NCBI GenBank assembly: GCA_030386875.1
Contig: CM059576.1
Span: 14,760,058 to 14,824,057, forward strand
Origin: Morinoia aosen
Taxonomy: Eukaryota > Arthropoda > Malacostraca > Amphipoda > Talitridae
Reading direction: 5' to 3'
Length of the DNA stretch: 64,000 nucleotides
The stretch's first letter is position 1. The number at the start of each line of letters is the position of its first letter. Below, one piece after another: positions 45,834 to 57,803 of the stretch. The notes under the pieces are model-generated. The model did not search any database. It was not told the DNA's origin and saw only the letters and a list, made by a program, of their open reading frames with translations. The translations under genes and the position numbers were made by a program.

Positions 45834-46213
45834 GTGACAATATCGAGTCAGCTGTACGACAACTTGGACAACAACAACGCGCCCAGTTTCACGTCGGTAT
45901 CAGCAGGAATGGCGCCTACAATTAGAACGAAGAAATGTTCTTTTATCATATGTGAAAATAATTCTGGAGATCAACCTGATATCAAGAACTTCCATTATCC
46001 TCATGCAAATTTTATCGAGTGGATAAGAGCAAGTGGAAATGAAATTTTGGGTTCAATTAAGGAATCTAATTTGTGCAAACATTATTTTGTGAGTAGCCGC
46101 CATTTCCGAAAGACAGATTACAGAAGAATCCTTTCACCGTTCAAAACAAAAAGTACTTCTTAAAAACGGTGTGGTGCCATTGCCTTATAATGACATGAAT
46201 TTGAGTATTGGAG
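45834..46213 (+). CDS. THAP zinc-finger exon, with a frame break
   Basis: The frame starts at ATG 45834. A short low-complexity lead (about 25 residues) precedes the domain start MAPTIRTKKCSF. The C2CH finger is complete: Cys-x4-Cys (KCSFIIC), about 40 residues, then Cys-x2-His (LCKHYF). The conserved Pro (NFHYP) and Trp (FIEWIRA) are in place. The domain's final AVPT-like motif appears as LLKNGVVPLP in a shifted frame, because the frame breaks near 46158 with a TAA. A GTAAGA donor follows at 46214. THAP fingers bind DNA and occur in host transcription regulators and at the N-terminus of P-element transposases. No P-element catalytic region was recognised nearby. The frame break makes it either a pseudogene exon or the site of a sequencing error. 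Confidence 0.72.
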
Positions 46214-46486
46214 GTAAGATATACAATTGTCATGTGTAAATCCAGTACGAATTTATCAGTACGTTTCTAATCCGTGAATTGGCTGATGGTAGTACAAATT
46301 TGTTGGTGGCTTTCGTGACACGTTGAGATCCAGTGGAAGAATAATTACAGAGGTAAATTTATTTTGAGAAGAGTAATTAAAAGTAATGGTTTCAAATATT
46401 TTTGGTAAATTTACATGAGTGGTGCGAATTGGAGTGGATGTTTTTTGATCATAATTTTACAATTTTACTAGCTGGATTAGGGATTA

Positions 46487-47042
46487 TGGTAAATCTGAAG
46501 GATATGTCAGTTATCGATTTTGTAAATTTCGATGCCTAAGCATAGTTGATTAGATCAAAATAAACAAGTTTTCTTCTATGCACTTTCCGTCTCAAATGAG
46601 TTTTTTATTAGTTATAGCGGTAAATGACTTACCGTAACTCCAGTGTTTGAAGCGGCGAGTAATTCAAAGAGCACGTCGGACAGCAACACTGCACTGCATA
46701 CTCGCTTCCAGCGCGATCGTCATCAAAGACAAACCAAATCTACCGCTATACCTCGTCAAATACTCATTTGACGAAAAAAGTGTATAGAAGAAAAGTTGTT
46801 TATTTCGATGTTATTACCATGATTCAAGCAACAAAAATTCGAAAACCGATGAGTAGCTGTTTATTCGAGCGCATTCGTCATCAAAGACAAAACTAAACTT
46901 ACCGCTATAAATCGTAAAATACTCATTTGAGACGGAAAGTGCATAGAAAAAAACTTGTTTATTTTGATTCAATTAATTAGGTTCAGGCACCAAAAATTGG
47001 AAAATTGATAACTGACATATCCATCAGATTTACCGAGATTAT
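46487..47042. mobile_element. Foldback MITE with ~150-bp inverted ends
   Basis: The left end (GGTAAATCTGAAGGATATGT at 46490) and the right end (ACATATCCATCAGATTTACC, to about 47038) are inverted and stay similar inward past AATAAACAAGTTTTCTTCTA, ending in TTTCCGTCTCAAATGAGT. The interior has a direct repeat of about 110 bp (46725-46830 and 46868-46985, starting TCGTCATCAAAGACAAA). There is no coding capacity. It lies just downstream of the THAP exon. Confidence 0.8.
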
Positions 47043-47397
47043 TAAATAAATTTGAAGTAGGCCTAGGGGTATGAATAATTTCTACAGATGGTAGAACTTA
47101 TTCTGATAGAATTCTTTTCAAGGTGCTTCAACAAAATTGTTAGGTCTAAATGTGTTCTTTTGAACTTACAAACATTTCAAACATCAATTAAATGTGTACT
47201 TCTGCTGAAATAAAATTCTCATTTTTTTGGTTCTATTTTAGTGTTGTTGCCCATATACAATTATGTTGAAAAATATATATCTTTTGTAAATTTACCCATG
47301 GACAATACAATTTTGATGACAACATTTTGATATCAATATTGGTTTTGGTGCTATGGAAATCACGGCCATACCCACAACATAACTGCAGTTTATTTTA

Positions 47398-47882
47398 TGG
47401 TCAATATTGAGTTTATTCTTGTCTACAATTTTAATAATTTTGTTTCCATAGATATGTAATATGGTAGATTTTGAGACGTTTTAAATGAATGATGTTGTGC
47501 TCGCAAATTCTCGGTTTTCGAGTTATTTAACTTTGAAATTATAGGAACGGTGCTATGAAATGAGTTTTCCGTGCAAAAGCGAAGTGTTTTTCAACAATGT
47601 CGCAACTGCGCGGAGCGCGAGAAAAGATATTTGATTTCAAAATATATGGCATATGGCGTAATTAGTTATTAGCCTACCCCACGGAGCCTGCAGAGTCTGA
47701 ACCCACTCCTAAGATCTTTTAGTTAATAATGCAATAAGGGTTATCACCCATAAATATTAACGGGACTGGGGTAGTGAATACTGAAATCGATATACAGTTG
47801 ACATCATTTTCAATATGGCGGCCACCGTAGAACATTAGCAATATCATAGAAGTCAATACCATATATTTAAGTATTCACTATT
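47398..47882. mobile_element. Left arm and loop of a foldback element split by an LTR retrotransposon
   Basis: 47398-47782 is the inverse of 47870-47880 joined to 53716-54083, sharing GGTCAATATTGAG, ATTTTAATAATTTTGTT, AATATGGTAGATTTT and GAACCCACT-type blocks. The loop of about 87 bp is 47783-47869. The LTR element at 47883-53715 sits inside the right arm of this hairpin, near its base in the loop. Confidence 0.8.
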
Positions 47883-49093
47883 TGTCGTGATTCTACCCAC
47901 GACACATAAAAAAAAAATATTTGATTGTTCGAAGGAGGACGCTCCACTGTTCGAATGGATTCAAAGCGGCCAGAGAGAAACGTCGTATGCCAAGGAGACG
48001 GTTATCAGATTTTGCGACTCGTGCTAAGTCGTTATTCTTCCCTCCTTCTACATCTACTGTACGTCGACTTCGAAATCAGAGGGAAGCAAGAACGTCAACG
48101 GAACGAAGGAGCTGCCGGATACCAACACAAGAGAGACTCTCCAATGTTATTTCTGCCATTATTCAATAGACCATGTTAATTAGATCATTTGTACGATTAG
48201 CGAGAATTAATGTTTCCCTTTGCTTGTATAATTCAATACGCTAGAGTCATACATAACTGCTTGGTGGAGGAATGATCTATATTGAGATTGTGATGTAAGC
48301 TATCGTTCGTTCGGAGTCGGGCGTGACAGCAGACGAACCGCTAGGGCAAACGCAGCGCGGAGAACGGTCAGTATGCCCGTGACTACCTCAAGAGAGAGTA
48401 CTGTATCGCTCCTTGAACGCCTGCCCTTTAGGAGCTAGGCATTGCTTCTCCTTTGAAATGTGCACTACAAGTGATTCCGAATACCTGTTAAATTAACGTT
48501 ATTAATAAATGTCACGGCGCATACACACGATATAGCCATCTTCCGGAATCCGTAACTAAGATAAGTCCATCATGACATTTGCCCCTTTAGAAACATCCTC
48601 ATGTCCTCCCCTGTGCGTAGGATTTATCGTGTCATACCCTAAGCGTTCACCTGCGTTCACTTAGAAATGTTCTTGCCTTCAGCATGTATGATGTTCTTGC
48701 CTTCAACATATATTGTGTTCTTGCCTTCAGCATATGTTATGTTCCTTGCCTTCAGCATATATTAAAGAGTGAATTTAAATGTAATTTAGTGCCCTAGACT
48801 TACTTTACTTCTAGGATGATAACCTTTTGTGACGAGATTAGGGAATAAAATGCCAATGCGTCATTGCGTATAATTGCCTGCCAATTAGAAAGGTGAATTA
48901 TCATGATTTATGCTGAGAAAGTCCACTCTACCATTCGCTTAACTCGACAGTTACTCACTGATTAAATATGTGGACATTGAAAAGTCCCAGTTTACTAAAA
49001 ATAAAAGAATGTGATCTTCAATCACGACCGTTAAAAGAGAGCTAAAAAGATGAATAGAAAGAAAGAATGACATCAAGAAAGAGCTCCATAACA
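47883..49093 (+). repeat. Left long terminal repeat
   Basis: Direct copy of 52530-53715. A short tandem repeat of about 24 bp (TTCTTGCCTTCAGCAT words) near 48670-48765 has one more unit here than in the right copy. The open frames near the start (47921-48179) occur in both repeats and have no recognised domain. Confidence 0.93.
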
Positions 49094-52000
49094 ATGGCGA
49101 GCAGCGGTGGCGGATTTTGATTCCTATTTTTCATAATAAGAGTTAAAAATCCCTTACCCTATTTCTTCGAAAAGCTCGTGCCTACATAAAATAAATTAAA
49201 TAAACCTCCAGCAGATCTTGATAATTCATCTCCACGTTAGGATATTCGTGTAATCTATCTTAAATTTCATATACGTGTATGCTAATATTCTAATTCATTT
49301 CTGTGAACCCATTATCGCTATGCGTTATTTTTCTTTCTATTTCATTTCTGTGAAACCATTTACCATGCATTTATAATTTACCATTTACGTGTGAACCTTA
49401 TTTGAATTTACCTTCTGATCTAGAGCCATTCAATTATTAAAGGCCAATTTGATGACGTGAATCATTCAATTAATTATAATGTTGGATAACTGCACTCCAA
49501 TGATTTATATGAAAATTATGATATGCCATACAAATTTCTACAATTTACCACATAACTGACTCTAAACGGACGCTATTTTACCATATTGTTTTGATTTGTG
49601 CTGAACAAGCTGACGTGCTATTCATTTTGCACTTTGAATCTCCGTATCGCAAAATTGTACCTATAAAATGAACAATAATTTGTGACTTTCCTCTAAATTC
49701 GGCTTATAAATGAAATTCAATAAGTCATCTACCTAATTCATTTCTAGAAGTAAACTTCACTTAGTCAGAAAATATGTACGCGGTTGAAATTCACATTCAA
49801 ATAATTATCATAGATGTTATAATGCTAAGTCTAATGCAACCTTTTCATTCAGACGTTCGGGTATAAATTACAAATTTAATGCTCTATTTTAACCATATAA
49901 TCATCATGAATGTTGCTTGAATGTATACGTGATGAGATGCGATGAAATTTCTAGACCAACTGTATGGTGTGTGTGTGTGGTGTTCGGGAGCCTGAGCTCG
50001 ATGTGTTTTGAGACAACTTCCCAAACATCGCTTAGCTTGAGGCAGCCGCAACCTCAACACCGCCCCCCTCTCCGACAGCTGCGAGCTCACCTCCCTCCCT
50101 CTCTCTCCATTTCTCTCTATATTATCATGTTAGCTCGAAATTTGCTCTCTCCTGCATTCGTACCCAACGGTCGTATCATGAATTCTACTTGCTTGACAAT
50201 TACAATGCGTCACATTAAGATATTTGATGGATTAACTTTGAACGTTAGTGATAAATGTATAGTGTTTTGTTAATGTTGTAGGTTTGATGATGTAACGTTT
50301 ATCATTTTGCCACATGTAACCAACTCTAGTAAAATATATATGATAATTTGAAAATTTTCCCTCAAGTCTGACCTTATGAATGATTAAAATTAAATTCATC
50401 AAGTTATCTTTTGAAATTCAATCATGTTCTACTTTAAAAGGAATTCATCTAGAAGTTAATTTTATTCAATCAGAATAATGTTTTCGCGTTACTAACATTT
50501 ACTCCGATATGTAATTCCACACGCTCATATATCTCGTTTTATCCATTCTGATGTTCGTGTCTAATTTTAATTACAATGTATTGTTTAACCATGTAATTGT
50601 AATGAACGTTTGCCTGGATGCTGAGGAGTGAGGGAAGAATGTGTGTTGGGGTAAGGCTGTATGAAAGGAGTCGCGACGTGACTGGGTACGCTCAAGCCCG
50701 AGCCGACACAACGTTCCTGTTGTTGCAAAATACCATACCTTCACGCAACCCCCCTTTCTAGCTCCAATCCTCGAATCCTCGGCTTGCTCTCTCCCTCTGT
50801 TTCGCACACTCGCCGTTTTTTTCTAAGACTACTTGCATAAGCAATTCTATTACACTGAATGACTTGATAATTTGGAACTTAGAATAAACTACTTAATGAT
50901 TTAAAATTTGATGTAGTATTATAAACATGTGATAAATAATAGCGTGAGTGTGTAATAATTTCATTCATTTAAAAATTTGAATTTACTTGTCATGTGAAGG
51001 ATTTTGTTAACGATCGCGACCCGAAAGTGATGAGTCATGCTTTGCGCACGTAAAAAAATACTTTGAAATCGAGTGATAGTGCAAATATCAGTGTCATGTG
51101 ATTTTAAATGATGAATTATCTCATCCGCAGGATAATGGAATTTGTAACAGATTTAAAATTCGATCATTATAAAGACACCCTTGATATTAATCTGATCGCA
51201 GGAGTACTTCGTCATTAGACATACTCAACGGGAATGTAATACTAGGGGAATTATGTTTTCTCTCTCTACGAAATGTTTTAGAGTTTAACGTCATGAGCAA
51301 ACAGTGGAAATACCGAAATAGGTTTAAGCTCAATGTCCTTTATGTAAGCACAGAAGGGTGGAATGAGACGAGATGTTTGGGTAGATGTCTGTATGTGATG
51401 GAAGCTTGTCTGGGAATGTATGAAATTCACAAGAACGATAAATAACAGTAACGGTAATTTCAGCTGGTGCCGTGGACTCTGCGAGCGGACGGGGTGGACT
51501 GTTGCGTCTTCATTACCAGCCCCCACACCACCAGCCCACTCTCTACTTCGGTGCCTGAGTCACCACACTCGCGGCAGACTTCACGTTCGCGTGGTCCGCG
51601 CTACATGTCGACGTGGCTCGGACATGGACATGGCTGCGATGACGCAACAACGGGGTATTGACGGCAACAACAGCAACGACACGCCGACGAGCTCCACACC
51701 CGATCTCGGAGAAAACTTCGTAGAAAACTACCCGCCAGAACGATACTCAGCAACGCTTCAGCAACAAGGACAGTCTGAGCTCGACGCACGACCTCGAGGA
51801 AAACGACGAAAGAAAATCGCTCGCCAGCTGACTGGGTCAACTGCTTTAAAATTTTTCTACGAAAGTACTTGGAATCGCGGAACCTTAATATAGACAAAAT
51901 CGACGAGAAGAGGAAGGAAACTCGACTACAATGAAGCTCCGGGATATACCAGCGCATCATGGACAACGAAAAGAACTACAACTACAAAGGCCTTGATAAT

Positions 52001-52529
52001 CTTCTTGCGACATCGACGTGACTTCATGGCTGTTTAAAAGAAGTCTTCAGGACTCAAAAATCAAACCCCATCGCGAAGGAAATCGTGTATGATAAGGCGA
52101 GATTAAAATGACATTCTCAAAAACAGGTATTGTGAAGATAAATTTAAAATCTTTCCTTAGGGATGCTGCTGATGTATGATCACGGCGACCGAGACTTTAA
52201 TTGTCCTGAGTCATTATTGGGATTTTCATCCCAATGGATATCTTCTAGAGGTATCCTGCGAGCTGAAGAAGCCTTCACCATCTACTGCGGGGATCATCGT
52301 TTGCCAAAAACGTACGTAGGATTTGGTCTTGTTTGGGGACTTCGAATCAGAGTACGCAACATGTACAAATTCAGCAATCCCTGCCGCAAAATTATCACAG
52401 CCGGACTGCGTGGATATTAAAAAAAAAAAGGATCTGACTTATCAACGTTTTCCTCTACCACGGCACGCAAAAGCTGTAGAGAAAGTCAACGATCAGGAGA
52501 TCGTCTTCTTCGCCAACGAAGGGGGATAT
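49094..52529. other. Interior of the LTR element
   Basis: No retroviral protein domain was recognised. The longest plus-strand frame (51420-51893) is a low-complexity polar frame of unknown meaning. C/T-rich patches occur at 50040-50130 and 50740-50810. Confidence 0.6.
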
Positions 52530-53715
52530 TGTCGTGATTCTACCCACGACACATAAAAAAAAATATTTGATTGTTCGAAGGAGGACGCTCCACTGTTCGA
52601 ATGGATTCAAAGCGGCCAGAGAGAAACGTCGTATGCCAAGGAGACGGTTATCAGACTTTGCGACTCGTGCTAAGTCGTTATTCTTCCCTCCTTCTACAGC
52701 TACTGTACGTCGACTTCGAAATCGCAGGGAAGCAAGAACGTCAACGGAACGAAGGAGCTGCCGGATACCAACACAAGAGAGACTCTCCAATGTTATTTCT
52801 GCCGTTATTCAATAGACCATGTTAATTATATCGTTTGTACGATTAGCGAGAATTAATGTTTCCCTTTGCTTGTATAATTCGATACGCTAGAGTCATACAT
52901 AACTGCTTGGTGGAGGAATGATCTATATTGAGATTGTTATGTAAGCTATCGTTCGTTCGGAGTCGGGCGTGACAGCAGACGAACCGCTAGGGCAAACGCA
53001 GCGCGGAGAACGGTCAGTATGCCCGTGACTACCTCAAGAGAGAGTACTGTATCGCTCCTTGAACGCCTGCCCTTTAGGAGCTAGGCATTGCTTCTCCTCT
53101 GAAATGTGCACTACAAGTGATTCCGAATACCTGTTAAATTAACGTTATTAATAAATGTCACGGCGCATACACACGATATAGCCATCTTCCGGAATCCGTA
53201 ACTAAGATAAGTCCATCATGACATTTGCCCCTTTAGAAACATCCTCATGTCCTCCCCTGTGCGTAGGATTTATCGTGTCATACCCTAAGCGTTCACCTGC
53301 GTTCACTTAGAAATGTTCTTGCCTTCAGCATGTATGATGTTCTTGCCTTCAGCATATGTTATGTTCCTTGCCTTCAGCATATATTAAAGAGTGAATTTAA
53401 ATGTAATTTAGTGCGCTAGACTTACTTTACTTCTAGGATTATAACCTTTTATGACGAGATTAGGGAATAAAATGTCAATGCGTCATTGCGTATAATTGCC
53501 TGCCAATTAGAAAGGTGAATTATCATGATTTATGGAGAGAAAGTCCACGCTACCATTCGCTTAACTCGACAGTTACTCACTGATTAAATATGTGGACATT
53601 GAAAAGTCCCAGTTTACTAAAAATAAAAGAATGTGATCTTCAATCACGACCGTTAAAAGAGAGCTAAAAAGATGAATAGAAAGAAAGAATGACATCAAGA
53701 AAAAGCTCCATAACA
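52530..53715 (+). repeat. Right long terminal repeat
   Basis: Direct copy of 47883-49093. It is preceded by the polypurine stretch and followed directly by the remaining arm of the foldback element. Confidence 0.93.
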
Positions 53716-54083
53716 ATTCCAGTCCCACTAATATTTTGGGGTGATAGCCTTTTTTGTGTTATTAACATCAACTAAGACATCCTAGAAGTGGGTTCAGGAT
53801 CAGCCAGTGTCGGCTAATAATAAATTACGTCATATATTGCAAAAACAATAACTTTTCCTGCGCTCCGCACACTTGCGGCATTGTTTGAACACCCTCTCCT
53901 TTTGCACGGGAAACCCATTTCATGAGCGCAGTTCCTATAACTTCAAAGGTAAATTACTCAAAAACTAAGCATTTGCAAGCACAATGTCATTCATTTAAAA
54001 TTTCTTAAAATCTACCATATTACCTATCTATGGCAACAAAATTATTAAAATCTTTGACAACATTAAGCTCAATATTGACCAAA
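53716..54083. mobile_element. Right arm of the split foldback element
   Basis: Inverse of 47398-47770. It continues the arm begun at 47870-47882, from which it is separated by the LTR element. Confidence 0.85.
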
Positions 54084-55854
54084 TGGATAGTTAGTTAGAA
54101 AAAAATCTGCAATGCTGAACAAGTTAAAAGCTATTAAGAGAATTTTTAGAAACATTCCATGTAATTGAACTTCCTGCTTCCATTTTCAAATAAAATTAAA
54201 TGTTGTACTTTAGGGGCTGCTGGTAGTATGACTTGACCTAGGTGTCACGAAATGAGGGCGAGGCTGGTGCCTCATCCACATTCGTAGTGAGGAATCGAAA
54301 CCTCATAGTGAAAGAGGAAAGGGAAAATACAGAGCGGAAAACACAGAAAGAGGATATGGCTCAGTTCAACATGGGTGTATGAAACACTCAGTTAATGGTA
54401 CATTATTGATTACTTTATTTCGAGTTAGCTAATGAACACGTGATTGGCATGAGAAATTTGCGACACACAATATTAGCGAAAGTTACTGGCGCGCGAACCT
54501 TGTAACGCCAACACCACACACTGGCAAGAAACATATCCTACACAATCCTAGGCAATCGCAGCGCGCGCGGAAGAGAGAAGCACAGTCACCTATGGCCTAT
54601 TATCCATGATTTCTTTTAACCATGAAGTTCCAAGCATGACGATGGAATAACCCCGAGTTCTTCCTAAACTTCTTGTGGCCTGCCAACTTCCCTTACAGTG
54701 TGAAGAGTAGGCGGTGGGCCATGACGCCTCGGCTGGGTGACCGCTATTTTTGTAAGGCTGCGCTGCAGCCCGGAGTTGTTTAGCCCACTTCGTTGAAAAT
54801 TCCAAGCCGCTGAATACACCCAATCCCTCCTGGGAACAAGGATCTTGTTAAGTGCCTAGTTTCGCTTAATTCTTTATTCCCTGTGATACACCTTCAAATG
54901 AACTTGATCTAATTTTACTCCCCTTTAATCCACAAAAACAATCATAAAATATTCATTTTCCCTCTGACAATAATTGGATTATTTTACCCCGCTTTACAAA
55001 ACAAATCACAAAGCATTATGTTTCGGATTAAGTTTAAATAAAAACAATTTAGCTTGCACTTCAATCGTTCAATAAGAACACGAATATTCTGATTTCCCTC
55101 TAAGAAATAATTTAATAATTCTTTCATTCCCCACATTAAAGTGAAACTCTGAACACGAGAACAATTCGAGAATGATCTAAAATGAAAACCCACAGAACTA
55201 ATTTCAATATTAACAATGAAAATCACTGCGCCCCACCTAGACAACAACTTCAATTGCAATAAAAATTGTCAACCATTTCTACTTGAATCACTCCACTCTT
55301 TTTATGAACACAAATTTAATAAGCTGCATGAGATTCTTCAAAGAACAAAGAACTTAAGAACTTCAACTTATTTCCTTAAGGTGGGTGTAATATCTGTCAT
55401 TTTTATGCAGAAGCTTTGTACTTAGTAGTATGCTGCTCATGTGTTTGCTTCATTGCTACTGCCTTTACTGTTAATTTCTTGAAGCAGCAAATGCCTTAAT
55501 TTAAGGTGTATCTGTGCCATAGTTAGATCAATATAACCAGTGCGCCCTTTTATGGAAGAACAACTTTTACATCTATAGGAATTAGTACTGTGATTGCTTA
55601 CTTCATTTCATCAGTTCAGTCCTTGAAAGTAAATTTTTGCATGTCTTCCAATTCCATTGATAAATCGAAATCTACCAACATAGGCATTGATTTTCTGCAT
55701 TTTTTCAAAGCTGGAGTTCAAACTGCTACAGCAAAATTCCTCTGCTTTGATGCTTTTTTACTGATCTATTTTTAGATTTATTGTAGAAAACTTATTAATT
55801 GAACTTAAACTATGGTTTTAACCTGAATAATACAGTGATGACTCATGTGTGCAG
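54084..55854. other. Upstream/intron DNA before the prefoldin exons
   Basis: AT-rich. No earlier prefoldin exon was found. The minus-strand frame at 54590-54823 ends in YSIVMLGTSWLKEIMDN, and the surrounding sequence looks like a dispersed repeat. This is not certain. Confidence 0.35.
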
Positions 55855-55968
55855 GCGAATGTGATGCTAGAGTATGACCTAGAAGGCAGCTGAGGTGCTG
55901 ATCAACAAGAACCTCGGCAACGCGAACACAAAGCTCACCCAGGTCGTTTCGGAACTTGATTTTCTTAG
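55855..55968 (+). CDS. VBP1: Prefoldin subunit 3, penultimate exon, frame-broken
   Basis: A TGTGTGCAG acceptor precedes 55855 and a GTGAGT donor follows 55968. The exon reads ANVMLEYDLE, then after a frame change AAEVLINKNLGNANTKL and SELDFLR. Prefoldin 3 proteins have a matching stretch (LGANVMLEYDxxEAxxLLxKNL...DLDFLRDQ), the second coiled-coil helix of this alpha-type subunit. Prefoldin is a cytosolic hexamer that passes unfolded actin and tubulin to the chaperonin CCT. The frame slips by one base at about 55885, so as written the reading reaches a TGA soon after. Intact splice sites and a retained intron argue against a processed pseudogene. Either a sequencing error or an unprocessed pseudogene would explain it. 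Upstream exons are not in view. The fly orthologue is called mgr. Confidence 0.82.
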
Positions 55969-56231
55969 GTGAGTTTTAGTAGATTTTCACGTGGGTACAT
56001 AACTGTATTTGCGCAGTTCTATAGAATATTTAGAAAAAATGTGTGTATATACATTATGTTCTAAAATACTCTTTTGTCATGGTTTTTCTGTTAAACAAAG
56101 AATACAGTGAAAACTTGGTGAAATCTCCCGTTACTGGCACAATTAGGAATACGACTGTTTTCCTGTATTTTCACGACGTGCTTATCTGGACATGTGTTTT
56201 TGACCATACCTAATCTTATATTTCTTCGTTT

Positions 56232-56379
56232 GAGAGCTGCAGACTCCATTCAGCGGCTACTGAGAATTTACATTCAAGTAGGAGATTAGGTACGGCCACA
56301 AACGTATGTTTTTGGCCATACGTAATCTTCTACTCGAATGTCACTTCTCAGTAGCCACTGAATGGAGTCTGTAGCTCTC
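56232..56379. repeat. Hairpin element in the prefoldin intron
   Basis: Two arms of about 72 bp, starting GAGAGCTGCAGACTCCATTC and ending in the inverse, with only a few mismatches and almost no loop. A third, direct partial copy of the inner end lies just upstream (TTTTTGACCATACCTAATCT near 56198). It looks like a small MITE or a MITE pair. Confidence 0.88.
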
Positions 56380-57209
56380 TATTGATGAAATAAAATTAGT
56401 GGCTGGAGATCAATTATTTCAGATACCGTAACTCTACTAAGATGTATGCTCCCCCTAAAAATAACTAAGATCTCAATCAAGACAAAGATCATCTGGAAAG
56501 TTGAAAAAATTTATCCCTTTTCAGAGAACCATTTCAAGAAATTTTCGTACCGAGATTTTTTGCTCATTTATTTTCGAGTGTTGAATTGATAGTTTTCTTC
56601 ATTCAAACTTAGCTCTGGGTGTAGCTTCTGTTCTCAAGCTTGTAGAAAAATTCCAATTGTGGAACTGAACTGTCTTTCCCTGCTCAGAAATGTGAGGTTC
56701 CGAGATGAGAGGTGGGCTTTCTTTGTATTGAAATAAAATTTTTTTTTCTTGTATTAGATCATCGTTTTCTGTTTACTGCTGTCCTATTTTGAGTTATGTA
56801 TTCTTTCTTAACTCACAGTTTCTAAGCGCTAGAGACCTTGTGTGAGAACGTACGCTAGTTGCCGTACAACTTCATACCACATGGTTCCTTCATCCTTCCT
56901 CTCTTTGAAACATTTTGCTGTGATTAGAGAAGCTTAAACGATGCTACTCTAGCGTGAGGTATATTGCCATATATTGCCTAACCAGGTACAGTTTGAGATG
57001 TACAAATTGTTTTTAGCTAAATCAAATGTATGGCAATTGGTAATATCCAGTAGAAACCTAACCTGACCTCACACTATAGTATTAGCTAGAGGTAGACTTC
57101 ACGCTATAGCACTAGCTACAGTTAGAACTCATGCTGTAGTGTGGTAGGCCTCACGCTATAGCAACGCTCCATTAAACTAACTGAAAACCGATCAATTTTG
57201 CCCCCTCAG

Positions 57210-57306
57210 GGCGCAGTGCTCCACCACCGAGGTGAATATAGCCCGCGTGTACAACTGGGACGTGAGGCGCCACAGAGCCGAGGCTGGCAAGACGGCTCAG
57301 CACTGA
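57210..57306 (+). CDS. VBP1: Prefoldin subunit 3, last exon
   Basis: A TTTTGCCCCCTCAG acceptor precedes 57210. The first base completes the Arg codon left by the previous exon. The exon reads CSTTEVNIARVYNWDVRRHR, then AEAGKTAQH and a TGA stop at 57304-57306. The segment TTEVNxARVYNWDVxRR is the hallmark C-terminus of prefoldin subunit 3 (human VBP1, yeast PAC10). The intron before it is 1,241 nt. The short tail after NWDVRR is lineage-specific, as in other species. No clear polyadenylation signal follows closely. An AATAAA lies at about 58057, beyond the SINE. Confidence 0.93.
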
Positions 57307-57803
57307 AAAACTAACCCCAAAAGAGCCTTAAAAAGTAAGCTTCTCTTTCACTGCCTCCTGCCTAGGGCTATGTTGTTGGCACACACGAGAATGTAACCCT
57401 GATTCAGCTTCAGTTGTGTTTCTTGTCGCCCGTCATTGGGGCTCATGGACGACTAATTTACTGTGGCGGTTGCAATGCGTGAGTCTTTTCTTTTGTAATG
57501 CCAAGTTTCGGACACAATTGTGTCAAGATGGATAGATTGCAAGTTTGATTTAAATTTTTAGGTTAGCTATGCTTGACCTCAAGAATTATAGAACTGTGAG
57601 AAATTGCGTTAAGATTTCTACCTTTAGTATCGGTTGTACCCAGCGTTCGTTTTCCTTGAACAGTTGAATGGAACGACCTCAATGCTAGCCTAGCGTAGCA
57701 CATATTTGAAGGAGATGTTTCACGGCATTCCTCGTTCCTCAAGTGACGAATGTTTAGGCAAGGCTTCATTAAATTGCGCAAGAAGATTGGTTGAGGATGT
57801 TAA
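57307..57803. other. Downstream of prefoldin, probably 3' untranslated region
   Basis: No other feature recognised. Confidence 0.35.

Larger units (their letters stand above)
47883..53715. mobile_element. LTR retrotransposon, young, apparently non-autonomous
   Basis: Two direct terminal repeats of about 1.2 kb (47883-49093 and 52530-53715) start TGTCGTG and end ATAACA, as LTRs do. They enclose 3.4 kb. A polypurine stretch (CGAAGGGGGATAT) lies directly before the right repeat. The interior shows no recognisable gag or pol domain, so it looks non-autonomous or stripped. The two repeats differ at about twenty positions by eye (under 2 percent) plus one 25-bp unit, so the insertion is recent on an evolutionary scale, perhaps a few million years. 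Superfamily not resolved. Confidence 0.85.

Noticed and set aside
51420-51893. 157-codon frame in the LTR element interior as a host gene
   Set aside because: It lies wholly within the mobile element, is low-complexity and has no recognised domain.
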